From Neelides folsomi (Eukaryota; Arthropoda; Collembola; Neelipleona; Neelidae): DNA of 64,000 bases. Made by a program: the position numbers and the translations under genes. Position 1 is the stretch's first letter. The number at the start of each line of letters is the position of its first letter. The stretch is from the NCBI GenBank assembly GCA_034687125.1, contig JAQGBZ010000204.1, positions 49,051 to 113,050 of the forward strand, in the 5' to 3' direction. Below the pieces are notes generated by a model that had not been told where the DNA came from, searched no databases, and saw only the letters and a list, made by a program, of their open reading frames with translations. Shown here piece after piece: positions 22,401-34,200 of this stretch.

Positions 22401-22582
22401 TTTGTAAAATGCACCTAATTATGATTTCTAAGCTCTATAAATTCATCTTAAAGAAATTCTTACGTATAGGCTTTGAATTGGAATTTAGGTGGAATTCCCG
22501 GTACAAAGAGAATGAGTGCAAGGCCAATACCAAGATTAATTCCTACATTAAACACCTTTTTAATAAAAGATGAAATACTCAT
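19415..22582 (-). CDS. APMAP: APMAP/strictosidine-synthase-like six-bladed propeller protein, copy 1
   Basis: Eight exons in transcription order: 22582-22464, 22382-22174, 22001-21888, 21757-21583, 20573-20439, 20296-20164, 19868-19728, 19630-19415. All phases agree; 413 residues. One N-terminal signal-anchor helix (about 10-29) is followed by a propeller domain. Family hallmarks are RPESLAIRGDDIYTGE (70-85), CSFPLGMKFD, DGTIYWTDG, HFSNGMALSKNED (225-237), GLPGYPDNIRR (268-278) and a C-terminal IGHWGP segment. In the related paraoxonase fold the catalytic calcium is held by Glu, Asn, Asn, Asp-Asn. Here Glu72, Asn228 and Asp274-Asn275 are kept, but the usual first Asn (typical '(L/V)NDL') is Glu169 (PEDLDI). 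APMAP proteins are type II membrane proteins with proposed arylesterase activity. Intron 4 contains a mariner foldback element. Confidence 0.88.
20739..21560. mobile_element. Mariner-derived foldback element in APMAP copy 1 intron
   Basis: An 822-bp element flanked by TA on both sides (20737-20738 and 21561-21562). It begins CAGGGATAGCAATAA and ends in the reverse complement with one change. The terminal arms are about 295 bp long (20739-21033 and 21263-21560) and near-identical. The 230-bp centre retains pieces of a DDE transposase C-terminus on the plus strand. It sits in intron 4 (20574-21582) of a minus-strand gene without touching splice sites. It is a non-autonomous, internally deleted Tc1/mariner-superfamily relic. 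Confidence 0.82.
21044..21219 (+). pseudogene. Mariner-type transposase 3' remnant, frameshifted
   Basis: Three overlapping frames carry consecutive parts of the end of a mariner-like DDE transposase: PLDFF (21044-21058), then FWGYIKNR in another frame (from 21057), then VTLEMCRNACLNVERRLQ and IIEVDGAQII before a TAA at 21217-21219 in the third frame. These match the family's 'PLDFFLWGYIK' block and 'VTPEMCRN...DGGHIEH' tail. At least two frameshifts and the loss of the catalytic part show it is dead. Confidence 0.72.
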
Positions 22583-23236
22583 GTTTGGTTTGGGACTTTA
22601 TGGCTTAAATCTTTAACATGAATAAATTAAATGCTAAGACAGAACTAGCTATTAAAATAATTTATTTGGATTAATATAATTAAATTATTATTTATTTATT
22701 AATTGAAAAGAGTTAGAAGAGAAAGAAAATGGTATGAACTATCATAAATATTAAAAAAATTAATCAAGTTGACGCTTTATCTTTTTAGCGATTGTCCTAT
22801 CTTTCGTGTGTGTATTTACTTAATTTAATTGATCTTTTATATCATATTCGATATAAAGACACAATATGAAATTAACTTACTGTATAACAAACAAGGCATA
22901 CTTATTCAATTCATCCAATTAACACTTTTTTGCACGCTATTTCCGACCGTAATAAGTAATTGAAGCCAATTTTTTGTAAAATACTAATATATGCATTTTT
23001 ATGATACTTATAAGAACTTATAACTGAATTTGTACAGACTTTATAGTTTAATTATACCTGCAATCAAAAAATATGATTATAATTGTTAAATTGATTGTTA
23101 AATTCAAATGACATTGGCATCTTGTAATTTTATTAAATATTCCATAATTCCCTATTCAAATATGTATTGTATTGGTGGGATGATAAATAAATGAATTTAT
23201 TATTTACTCTTTACTTTTAATATAAAATAATTTTTT
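22583..23236. other. Spacer between the two APMAP-like genes
   Basis: 654 bp of AT-rich sequence holding the upstream region of copy 1 and the 3' flank of copy 2, which are in head-to-tail order. No other gene seen. Confidence 0.5.
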
Positions 23237-25215
23237 TTACATTTCTAAATCATTTCTTTTTATTCTCCATATCTTTGAATTTAAAGGAGATATAAAGTAA
23301 GCGTAATGAGTTCCTAATGAAAAATGGCTCAAATTCCAAATCTCTCCCTTGATTGAATGAAAACTCCTATGGATTGTTCCTTCTTCATCTACTTCAAGCA
23401 CCAATCCATGTTTTGGGGAATCTTCTATTGAGAGGAATGGTCCCCAATGCCCAAGCTATCAATTTAATATATTGAACTTTGAATTAAAATTATTTTACAT
23501 TAAATGTTCAACATTAATTTATAGTAAAAATACAACATTAAAAAACACGAATAAAATAAATAAATATTAAATTATATAAGTACGTAATTATGAAGAGATT
23601 TAAGAAATTCATTCCCGGGTAAAAGATAAATTTCAATTCCTTCAATGGCATATTGAATTAAGAATGTTAATCTGGCAAAAAGCTTTCTTAACAAAGGCTG
23701 AGATGGAAGATATCGGAACTCAAACTATTTGAAAGAATAAAATTAGTATTAATTATTACAATTATTGTACATATTTAGAATTACAATACAGTGGATAGTT
23801 TTTTTAAATTACAATTTATTACGTTACATTTTCATTCCTCACTGCAGAGAAAGTGATGTAAAATAAACCGTTTCCATTAGACCAAATGCTCTGAGGATGT
23901 CCAGGTAAACCATCAAGAAAAAGATCCGTTTCCCCTTTCTTACTGCCTTTTAAGTAATATCTAGAGATTGTCATTAAACTCATAGCATAAAAAACATTAA
24001 TTAACTATAAAATGCTTAGACTCACTTAACAATTCTGCATTTGATTGATTCAGCAACGATGACAAAGTCTTCGTTTTTTGATAGAGAAATCCCAGTTGAA
24101 ACATGAAGTCGGTTTAACAAAACCTCCGTTTTGTTCACTTTGGGATCATATTTTAAAAGCCTATGAAAAATTAACCTGGTTTAAATGAGGAGTTAAATTA
24201 TAAACAATAAACTTTACCAATGTAATTGTGTATTGGTTTAACTTTGATATTGCGTGACTGAATAGGTAAAAATACATTTTGTAATAGGAGAAATAGATTA
24301 TACCTTCCTTCCGGAGAGCCAAGAAAAATGGATGGAAATAAATGAGAGAGAGAAGTGAATTCCTCATTAGTTGATCCATCAGTCCAATAAATTATTCCAT
24401 TTTTTGTTATATCCAAGTCATTTGAGAGAATTGGATATCTATTTTCTATCAGTTCCCACCTTGGAACTATCGTTTCTTGTTTTCCTAGAATGTTTAAATT
24501 CACATGATTTTATATCGTAAAAGTCGTAAAACAAAGTTATGATAGTGTAATTTATATTTATTTAATTATATTTAATACAAATTACCTGTATTTATATCAA
24601 CTCGGATTAGGCCTCCATAAATATCTGTATAAATGAGTCTCCCCTGAGGATCAAATTTCATTCCTGTTGGAAAACTACATTTTTCTTTTGACTCCCGATC
24701 TGAGATAGGGATACAATATTTTAATAATTAAAATTGATTCCACAGTGGAAAAATTGAAAATATTTAAAATATTTTAGAATTTATCAAATACATATTTAAT
24801 AAACTGAATGCACTTACAACATTGATAAGTAAATTGGCCAATTTTAGTAGCTTTTCTATTCTTGTCAATTTTTAAAATGTTTCCGTTTGATTCTCCCGTG
24901 TAAATGTCGCTACCTTGAACAACTAAAGACACAACTTGCTTTTCTGAAAAAATTTTTGAGGTGTCTAAAATAGAATTGATTTCTAATTCGTTTTCGAACT
25001 TAATCGGAGGAGTTACACTGTATAAAATAGACAAATAAATTATCTTCAAATTATTAAGACTAAATATTAAATTGCATAAAAGTAGAAGATTACGTAAACG
25101 ATTGGAATTTGACATTAGGAGGAATTCTGGGAGTGACTAGGATAATTCCAAATAACAAACTCAAATTGAGTGACATTTGAAAGCACCATTTTGTATTTGG
25201 CGAAATTAAACCCAT
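23237..25215 (-). CDS. APMAP/strictosidine-synthase-like propeller protein, copy 2 (altered ligand residues)
   Basis: Eight exons in transcription order: 25215-25094, 25017-24818, 24699-24586, 24484-24304, 24160-24026, 23960-23828, 23724-23584, 23455-23237; 414 residues. Every intron phase equals that of copy 1, and exons 3, 5, 6 and 7 have the same length as in copy 1, so this is a tandem duplicate. An N-terminal anchor (about residues 13-30) is kept. The fold blocks remain (KCSFPTGMKFDPQG, NGIIYWTDGS, LGHWGP), but three metal-ligand blocks have changed. The RPES block reads QVVS, SNG reads STG, and PDNI reads PQSI. The first Asn, lost in copy 1, is present here (SNDLDI). The fold is probably intact and the metal site of the family probably not. 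A changed or non-catalytic role is an inference. Confidence 0.86.
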
Positions 25216-26210
25216 TGTTGTTCAAAACCTCATAAAACAAATACGTAAGAGTAAATGAGATGATAATTTTATGAACTCCCTGCCCTGGGATGAATTAATG
25301 ATGTTTATTCCAATTATGGTCTACTTTTTTTAATCACGCTCTTCGCTCTCAATCACTTGAACCTACACCTCATGAACAATTGCTCGTGTAATACTTTTAC
25401 ACTTTATCAAATCAACTGTGTAAGAGTATGGACGTTCAGTAATATAGCTGATTTCATCTTTGTAATAAACCTGGTTCTATCTCATCTCATTGTATATAAA
25501 ATTGAATTGGCATATAACACTCGTTATATATAAAATTTACATTTAATGTATTATTATTATATACATATCAGGATGATATGATAATGATAAGATAAATTAC
25601 GTGGTATACATTGACACACCTTAATAATATCTTTTAAATCACATTGAATTCCTGCTAAAAAAGCTCTGCTTGTTCAATAATTATATAATTCAGTTAATTT
25701 TTTAAAAATATTAAACATAATATTTAATTAATTTAATAAAATATTGTTTATTATAACTGCTGGCAACATTAATTTATAACTGGTAAAAAATATTTGTTAA
25801 CTGGCATTTTTTAAATATACTGGGAAGATTACATACTGGGTAAAAGTAAAAGTATTTAATCTATCCTGGGATAGTTACTTATTAGACTGGGAAAATAATA
25901 TAAACCCTAAATATTTATCATTAGTATTAAATCCTGATTCCTTTTAACTTTTTTCCTTTAACGTTGACATTTTTATAATTGGTTATTTCACAATTATTTA
26001 GGTCTTTAGTATTAAATAATAAAATATGGCCTAATATTGCATTTATGAAAGACATTGTTCTCTCTCTCTCTATTCCAAATATAAAATTTTAGTTTACAAA
26101 TGTTAATTAAACGAATCTTTGTGTGTGTATTTACAAATTATCGATTCTTATGAATCATTAATTAAAACAAACATGTAAAATTTGGAGTTAACCAATTTTG
26201 TTTTTGTGAG
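25216..26210. other. AT-rich region upstream of APMAP copy 2
   Basis: No gene. Between about 25750 and 25920 short words of the type ACTGGTAAA/ACTGGGAAA recur irregularly, too degenerate to call a tandem repeat. A short CT run lies at 26060-26072. Confidence 0.45.
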
Positions 26211-26360
26211 CAGGAAGGCGAGAAGAATGGAATTTCGAATGGTAAAGGACGCGAAGCGAAAGAATACACGGTCGAGATGGACGAGAGCAACGGTAAGGGT
26301 GTGAAGAATGGTTCGAGCAGCGTGAAGACGGGCGAGACGAAGGAGTCGAGCCTTTCATAG
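26211..26360 (+). CDS. Isolated terminal coding exon, gene not recognised
   Basis: After a pyrimidine-rich acceptor (TTTTGTTTTTGTGAG) 49 codons read a polar, Glu/Lys/Gly/Asn/Ser-rich tail. It begins QEGEKNGISNGKGREAKEY and ends GETKESSLS, then TAG. Codon choice is clearly protein-like (GAG, AAG, GTG, TCG, ACG) and GC is far above the flanks. There is no ATG start and no upstream exon that I can link within the window, so it looks like the last exon of a gene whose other exons lie far upstream, or a displaced exon. The GC-rich sequence continues to about 26480 as a possible 3' UTR. The antisense frame at 26188-26502 is a by-product. Confidence 0.5.
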   Translation, partial: QEGEKNGISNGKGREAKEYTVEMDESNGKGVKNGSSSVKTGETKESSLS

Positions 26361-28172
26361 GCCGCCTCGGTGTTCCCAACTCAACATGACGATTTCCCCT
26401 CATCCTCCTCCTTCTTCTCTTTCGGATCTTCTGAAAGCGGGTGGGAAAGGGTGATTTGTCGCTTTTACGACATCCCCATTTATTATAATTACCAAACATC
26501 ACATATCTAAATACAAAACAAGTGAAAAATTTTAACTATACGACTGAAGGCTCGAGACTCATAGAGTGCCATATTGTGATCACTCACGAGAATCAATTAA
26601 GATTAATATAAAAATTATTACATTTTAATAAATGATGACCCAAACTCAATTTAACATATTTTTAATGAAATTTATTCAATACTTATCGAGAGTTATTCTT
26701 ATTGATTATTAATAATATATATTCTTATTTAGTTATAAATATTCTATACGGTATTTGTACCTTCACGATTCTTCTGTATGTTAATAGTTTAGATAATATC
26801 TAGTTAACATATTTATTAATATCCACAATGTATACTTCCTATATGTGGGAAACTTGAGTGTTCGTAAAGAGATTTGCAAATATCGAGACATTTAAGCGAA
26901 GCATCCAAGGGAGTTGAAATTTAGCCATATTTTACATCACGGTCAACGTCAATTTTAAACTATGTATTTAAGGAACATTAATTATTATTTATAAATTACA
27001 ATTATGACATCTTTGATAAGGAGACGTAAGCTAGGGGACAAATATCTTCTTGATTATCTTTCTCAATTGGGAATTTAATTGAGTGTCAGAGGTTGCAAAA
27101 AGTACAATAATGTAATTTTATTTGAAAAATCTATAAGTATTATTAATGAGGAAAACGTCTAAAAGAAGTTCCTTCCATTTTATGGAATAAGAGATTTATA
27201 AATGATACATTAATGTCTAGTTAAATAGAAAGATGACTCGATTAATTAAGTAACTACAAAAAATGAATTTGTATTCTATTTTTCTAATTCCCACTTTGAC
27301 AAATTTAACTGAAAGGGAACACCGATTTTATTCCTGACCAATTTTTGAACATTTTTACCTATTGACTTAAATATTAATATCAATTTCACTAACGACTTAA
27401 ATGCAATTGTTTTGAGGAAAATGAGAGTTTTTTTTATAATTGTTAATTTGTGTGGAGCGTTTGATTTCTCTTATATGATCATGATATTATTAAAGATATG
27501 CGAAGTGAACAATACATAAATATTATATTAGAAAGTGAATTTTACGATTTTAATTCCTTCAAGCGACTTTACGTGTTTTCTTCCCCTTTTCTTACTTTTG
27601 TACTTTACGTATCTTTTCCTATATTTATAATATAATATTTCAATACAATATTTGTTGGGTTTTAACGTATTTGTCTGCATGTTGGAGAATGTTGAAGTAA
27701 AGAATTATTATATAAAATCATTCATGTCTAATCCATCTTGACATTTTAACTATTGTTTATAAAATTATTTACACCTATATGTACGTTGAAGAAAATAAAG
27801 TTTTAATTTATTTGAACATGAACCAAATTCAATTATTGCATAATTTCATACACACTACATAAAGTTAAGGGAAGTTAAGCAGAAGACATCAACTTTTAAT
27901 TAATGGATTGTTAATTTATAATTATAATACATCAAGCATAGTTACTTAATTGCATAAAATGGTTTTTTGAGTAAATTAAATTAGCAAAGTCCATGAGCGA
28001 ACTCGATGCCATCTCTCGGGCTGAGAAAGAAACGAGGAGGGATATTTAAGTTGAAGACATTGAAGAGGGAATTCCGTCTCTTTCCGTCCCAAACTTTTCC
28101 TTCGAATCGAAATGTACATTTGACACGTTTAATCAAACTCTAATTACCTAACTCTCCAATTAACAAGATAAA
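26361..28172. other. Gene-free stretch before GOLT1
   Basis: AT-rich with no supported gene or repeat. The last 200 bp (from about 27990) are of mixed composition and should contain the GOLT1 promoter and leader. Confidence 0.5.
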
Positions 28173-28972
28173 ATGCAACGCTCTCACAGCACAGGTAACC
28201 TTACAGCTCAACTCATTTCCATACATTTTATTATGAATTTAAAGCATAACTTGAGAAATGAATGTGACAGCCGGTGTTCTTGTGTGGGAATTATTAATTC
28301 TTTAGTTAAAACTGAACTGGACTTAACTTAAGCTTAGATTTAATCATTGATAAGATTTTATAAATGTATGGGAATGTTTGCAGATATTGGAATTGCCCTT
28401 GTGGCGTTTGGCGTATTTTTCTTATTTCTCGGAGTGTTGCTGCTTTTTGACAAGGGGCTTTTGGCAATAGGCAATGTAAGTGACATCACCCTAATAATAA
28501 CTTTTTAATTATTAAATAACTCTTAATCCATATTAAAAAGTTTGTGGTTATGATTTTAATGAAAATGGTTTGTATTTCAGATATTATTTTTGACTGGATT
28601 AGCTTTAGTGATCGGGATCGAGCGAACTTTCTGGTTTTTCTTTCAGCTTCACAAATTGAAAGGATCGGCGTGTTTCTTCGGTGGGATCATCGTAGTTCTC
28701 ATCGGATGGCCACTTATTGGAATGTGTGTTGAAGTCTACGGGTTCTTTATCCTCTTCTCGGGGTTTTTCCCTTTCGCCATTGCTTTCCTCAGGAGAGTTC
28801 CTGTCATTGGACTACTGCTCAATTTCCCAGGGATCAGCAGAGTAATTAATCATTTTCGTCAACATCAATTATTCAACTACTATTTTAAAATATGATCTTA
28901 GGATTTAAAGATTTTTTGTTTTTTGTTTAGTTCGTGGATAAATTTGGTGGAGAGCCAAGGTCGAACGTTTGA
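28173..28972 (+). CDS. GOLT1: GOLT1 / Got1 vesicle transport protein
   Basis: Four exons with agreeing phases: 28173-28194, 28384-28475, 28581-28841, 28931-28972; 138 residues, the usual size for Got1/GOLT1. Four membrane helices lie at about residues 10-28, 36-56, 68-90 and 92-112. Family blocks present include DIGIALVAFGVFFLFLGVLL, FDKGLLAIGN, FFQLHKLKGSACFFGGI and LRRVPVIGLLLNFPG, with a short polar tail. In yeast Got1p functions in ER-to-Golgi and Golgi vesicle fusion or cargo sorting. The animal protein sits in Golgi/ER membranes. The first exon codes only seven residues, which makes the ATG easy to miss, but the phase and the N-terminal D-I-G junction support it. Confidence 0.95.
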
Positions 28973-31117
28973 TACAAGATACTCTCTAAATTAAAGATTT
29001 TACCTTTCTACTAAATGCCTTTTTATATTTCATTTCTGAATATAATTGTTGGGCCAAAACAAAAACGGTGGCATACCAAAAATCATGCACACACATCATT
29101 CAAGATATTACGCATGGTAAAATAATGATAAATAACTATATTAGATATAAAATATTGGTTTATCTTTAAATAAGCAACGCTATTTTCTGCATGCAAAAAC
29201 TGTCATGGGCTATTTAACTATGATATACAAATACTGATGAGTAGTATTATTTCCATTGCAATAATTATTCATTTTTACAAGAAAGTAAATTAAAATTAGA
29301 ATATACAAAACATTGACAATGAGGCACAAATTCACCCAATTAATATACATTGGTATTACGAATTTAACTACAAACTTATTACTGCATTAAATTGAATAGG
29401 AACGAAATCTTACCCAGATAATAATATTTAATCTTCATCAACACTCACTTTCAGAGAAAATTAACTTTTGGGTTCAAGTTGAAATCTCCTGAAAGGGAAT
29501 TTACCTTTACTTCCCCAATGAAATTCTAGAAATTTCTAGCATCTAAGTATTATAAATTCGTTCACTATTTTTAAAAAAATTTTTTCCTATGAGTAATAAA
29601 TTACATTGTTTCCCCATGAGTCTCCATTTACTTTGGTCATCCTGAATTTTTACATAAGTAGAGTAATTACTTATAGAAAGAAAAGTTAATTATTTAATTA
29701 AAATTAAGCACGGCTGAATGCAAGATGTGCTTAGGAGGGATTTTGTTCGAATACAAACCACACACACTCGTGGCTTGTAAGTTTTCATATAAGGAACATA
29801 TATTCGTGTTTATGGTTAATAAATTCATTGATAAATTGTTCAATGAGAAAGATTGAGGCTCTTTTGACCAAGTTTGGCAATATGAAACAACTAATCCTTT
29901 CTTTCTGATCCCTATTAACCTAATAAGTATTATGTGAAGAACTAATTGTCTGAATTTGATCAAGTCCACATTGTTCACATAAGAGGAAGAATATAATTCA
30001 ATGTAAATGCACAAAAAAGTGAATTGTTCATCTGACCAAGTCACATTCAATTTTTCTTTGAGGATTAAAACGCCGCTCTTGCACTTTACTCACAATGTGA
30101 CGAACCAAGATAACGAACAATAACTATACAATAATGGGCATTTGAAATCTAATTGTAATATTGTCCATTGTAAAGATCACCTGAACAACCATATTGTCAT
30201 TAAAAAGTAGGAATTGAATGAATGCCTCCCAGCCACGGTTTTTTATCCTCTTCGCAATGGTATCGGGTATTTTAGGACGAGTATGACTAAAGATGTTTTG
30301 ACAAAAATGAATGAATGGGCAAGGGAATGTCAAATCAATTCACATGTTTGAATTAATTCACCTTGACATGAAGTCATCTTAAGGAAATGCGAGTCTTTAT
30401 ATGGAACCAATCCGCCACATGCATTCCCATAGTGGAAAGGTTAAGGTCATCCAAGTTCGATTCTTATTAATGCAAAAAATCTATGATCAGGCAAACAAAA
30501 CTAAAGGTTCAGTCCGTTCAATGTTACTAATAAATCATAACACAACTGGGTCTAATTTCTTATATTTATTTACATGAACAGGAAGGTAATAGTAATACAA
30601 AGTATATTGTAGTATTATATGTAGTTATTGTGTAAAATGATATTTGATAATAAGGTATACTTGTCAGGTAATTTAGATATAGGAATTTAGATAAAAATGA
30701 AAGTGGAGATAATATCAGTTAATGAATCATCTTGTAATATAGTACACTTGTAAATCACAAGTAAATCTTTTCAATTAAACATTTGATTCATTCTAATATC
30801 ATGGCATGAAATTTGGTATGGATCTGTAAATCACACATATACAAATTATACAATGCATGTGGAGCTTATTTCCTCGGCTCCATTTCACGGGATTCGTTCG
30901 ATTAGTCAACACATGAAGTTGGTTGCGGCAAGTGCCTGGGTATTAAAGTCGATTGAGCCCGTGTAGAGCCTAATGAATCGTTGATGTAATAGAGATGAGT
31001 TGTTAGTGGTAGGTGAGGAGATGATATGGATGTGTGGAGTTGGATGGGAAGTCCGGATGTGTGTGTGTGTGTGGAGTCGGGGACGGAAGTGATCCCTGGG
31101 AGGAGCAGACGGAGCCC
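28973..31117. other. Intergenic region between GOLT1 and the Sushi/EGF/HYR gene
   Basis: AT-rich to about 30850, then clearly GC-richer. Minus-strand frames at 29694-30050 (118 codons) and 30124-30333 (69 codons) are in different frames, lack splice signals that join them and match nothing I know. They could be decayed gene pieces. A short GT run lies at about 31056-31073. Confidence 0.4.
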
Positions 31118-31123
31118 TCAGTC
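31118..31123 (+). promoter_or_regulatory. Initiator-like TCAGTC upstream of the Sushi/EGF/HYR gene
   Basis: TCAGTC matches the arthropod initiator consensus TCAGTY. It lies in the GC-raised block 90 bp before the start codon at 31209, a fitting distance for a short leader. No TATA box is seen near -30. A weak site by itself. Confidence 0.35.
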
Positions 31124-31208
31124 GTTCGCCGTCTCTCCTTCACCTCACTCGTCCATGGATGTGGTCGAGGAAGGGCTCTCATCTTCCCTGCTCTTCTGAC
31201 GATACGAA

Positions 31209-34200
31209 ATGATGTGTTTAGCCCTTTTCTTCTTAGTCATCTTTGCCTCATTGAGCCCCATTTCAAAGGCCGAAGATCCCTCATCGACACGTAAGTCCGA
31301 TCTTTAACTTCATTACTGAAAGGTGTAGGTCTTTAATTAATTGGATTAATTGATTGCATTGTGCTAATAGGTTAAATTAAATTAGCAGTAGAATTGGATT
31401 GAGATTTAATTGAAGTCTAAAATTGTAGTTAATTTGACCATCAACGGTCAGTTTGTCAGTTTATTAGGTGAAATGGAACGGGGGAAGAATCAAAGGAATG
31501 ATATGTAATACTTATTACGTACATGGGTAGACAAAATGTATAATTACGGAGTTTGTAATATTAGTAGTTGAATTTTTGGCCCCCCGTCGGACTCCTCCGC
31601 TCTTGCTATTTCAATTAGGGCTATGAGGGTCCTCGTGATTCATGAACCATTTCACTCTCGTGCCCGAAGGTGACCTTAAATGAAAGGGAATCATCCGTCC
31701 CTCATCCTTTCCTTGTGTCCCTCGATCAGACAGCGAGCCTGAAAGTCGGTCGCCTTATAAGGAATGAACACAACACGGGGAAAAAAGAAATTAAATCACC
31801 TCCGAAGAAAACATTCCAACAAGTGAGTCGAGTTTTGACTGTCGGCCATCCCAACTCGCCCCACGCTCACTTTGCCCATTTTGATGTAATGGAGCCCTTG
31901 AGTGGATCCACTGGAATTATTAGATATGAGTAATTGAGAGAATCTTGGGTTTCTTAGGGGTTTGTTGATGATAGCTTCGGTTCATTCGCACCATCCTTTC
32001 CCATATCGTTCCCATCAACGGCTCCATATTCCTCACGAGCATCGGGGAAAGCACTTGATTTGGGAGATGCGAAATCCTCACGAGTTTCGCATTCCCAGAT
32101 GAGAGATTATTTAATAAATTTAATTGGAAGAGATCCGGACGAGTGGAATGGAGTTTTTGTGAGTCCTTGTTAGGGCAAAATGTTCATCTTTTGGACGGAG
32201 CATATTCACTTTATTCACCCTGTCGCTATGCATTGAGTAATGGGGCGAGTGTTAGGAGTTGAAGGGGATTTATTCATCGGAGGAAAAACCAACTTCCATA
32301 TCGGAGAAGTGTAAAAGGAGGTGATTGTTGTGGGGTCGTCGTGATGGTAGGATGATTGACGTTTGTCTCCTGATGGTAATTCGGATGAAGGTGGGTGTCC
32401 TCGTGTGGAGGAATGTACCAAAGTCCCGCTGAGCTCCTTATCTCCCGCTTTCCCCGACCACGACGACTCTACCCCTTTACGACCCAATTAACCCACGGCC
32501 CACCCTCGTGTCAACTCACTATTTATGGACAACCTCAGATCCCTGGCTTCGTCCCACTTTTTTTAGTTCACAACCACCTCCTAATTTGGACGACGTCTCC
32601 CTTCGCGACACCCCCAACGGGAGAAGAAAAATATATTGTACCTTCACCCCAAAATCTCACACAAAATATTGAACATTAAATCCCCCCATCTTGAGTCTTT
32701 GGACAAAAAAAATTATTCTTATTACTGTTACAATATGTGTATGCCTTTCACGTTGTAAAATATTGGGCCTTTTTGAGATTCATCATTGGTTTCTTTGACG
32801 GAGTTTGCGGTAGTTTGTTCCTTCTCCGAGGGACGACTTGACGTTGTAATCATAGGCTCAACCGAAAAGGGTAAAAGACAAAAATGAGTTTAATTACAAC
32901 GAGGTTCCTCACAATTTACGGAGATTTCATCAACACTCACTCAACGTCTTTAAACCCCTCATTATTTTATTTAGCCCTGGAAAGTGGAAATGAGGCCGAG
33001 GGGGAAGTTGGGAACATTGCTATATATAAATATTATCCCATACACTATACATCCATCGATGCATATGACTCATATGAGTATGGCCTGTACCAGAGTGGAT
33101 CCTATGTAAATGTATGGGAAGCGTTAATGTAGAAATAACAATGAGTTTTAATTCGGCAAGTAACAGAAGGAGAAATCAATCACGAGAGCGAGAAGATTAA
33201 AACTGAGCGTGGGGTGAACAAAAGATCTTTACAAACCCCCGAATTCACCCGGGTCGCCCATCTGTCCCTGATCAATCACTTGTGACAAATCCTGATTGGC
33301 AGGATCTCTTACACACACAGATGACAATTTATAGCCGCTCTACATATGGGAAGGATCAGACCATGGGGATTGGAAGGAAAAAATCCCCAAAGTTGAGTCA
33401 TTTTCACTTTTTTTCACTTCCTTGGCCGCCCATTCATTCGGAGGGAGATTTTGGGAAAGACGAGTTTTCTTGTGCGAAGGTGTAAAGGATCATTTTTAAA
33501 TGGTTGAACGGGGAGGTCGAGAGCTTCCGTAAAAAACTTCACCTTATATGTAATCTTTCATTATTCCCCTTTTTTCAAATTGGACAGTCGACCCTTCCGT
33601 ATGATTCATGAACTCCATTTCTCCTAATAAATCTCGGAGAAAAAGACGTTGCTGCTTTTACTCCTAATTATTCCAATTAAAAGTTTATTTATCAACTTTT
33701 TCCTCTTCAGACGTCCGTCTGTTCGTGTCGAGACATCTTCAGACGTCGATTTACAATTGATCAAAAGGCTATTTATGTAAAATGAATTCAGAACTCACCG
33801 GGGCTTGAATAATGAATGTTGGTGAGCATTGGACTCCACACCGATTTATTATTTACAAGCCTATCCATCTCTTTATACCACAATTTGAACATACATAATT
33901 TATCAACCTTTACTTAGTATAATGGAAGAAATGATTTCACTATACATACGAATGGATATTGTGGTATATTTGGTCATATACAAAGTACCTAATACATTGC
34001 TCGGTTATTCCATGCACTTTTATGAATAAGCAAACTACACTTGATATATAACAAAAGTGTATGAAATAACCAAGCAATATATTAAGTGGCATTTAGATAA
34101 AAACTTGTGTTGGTAGCAGCTGAGAAGTTCCATCGTTGTGGCAGTTGTAGTAATAGTGGGAAGTTTGTAGTAGTAGGTGCTTAAATTTCATTATTATGTA

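Noticed and set aside
26188..26502. 104-codon minus-strand frame with Arg/Ser/Pro-rich protein
   Set aside because: It is the antisense of the GC-rich coding-like exon at 26211-26360 on the plus strand. Low-complexity Arg/Ser/Pro content is typical of such shadows.
29694..30333. Minus-strand frames of 118 and 69 codons
   Set aside because: Different frames, no splice signals linking them, no recognised domain and leucine/isoleucine-rich AT-driven composition. A decayed gene cannot be excluded.
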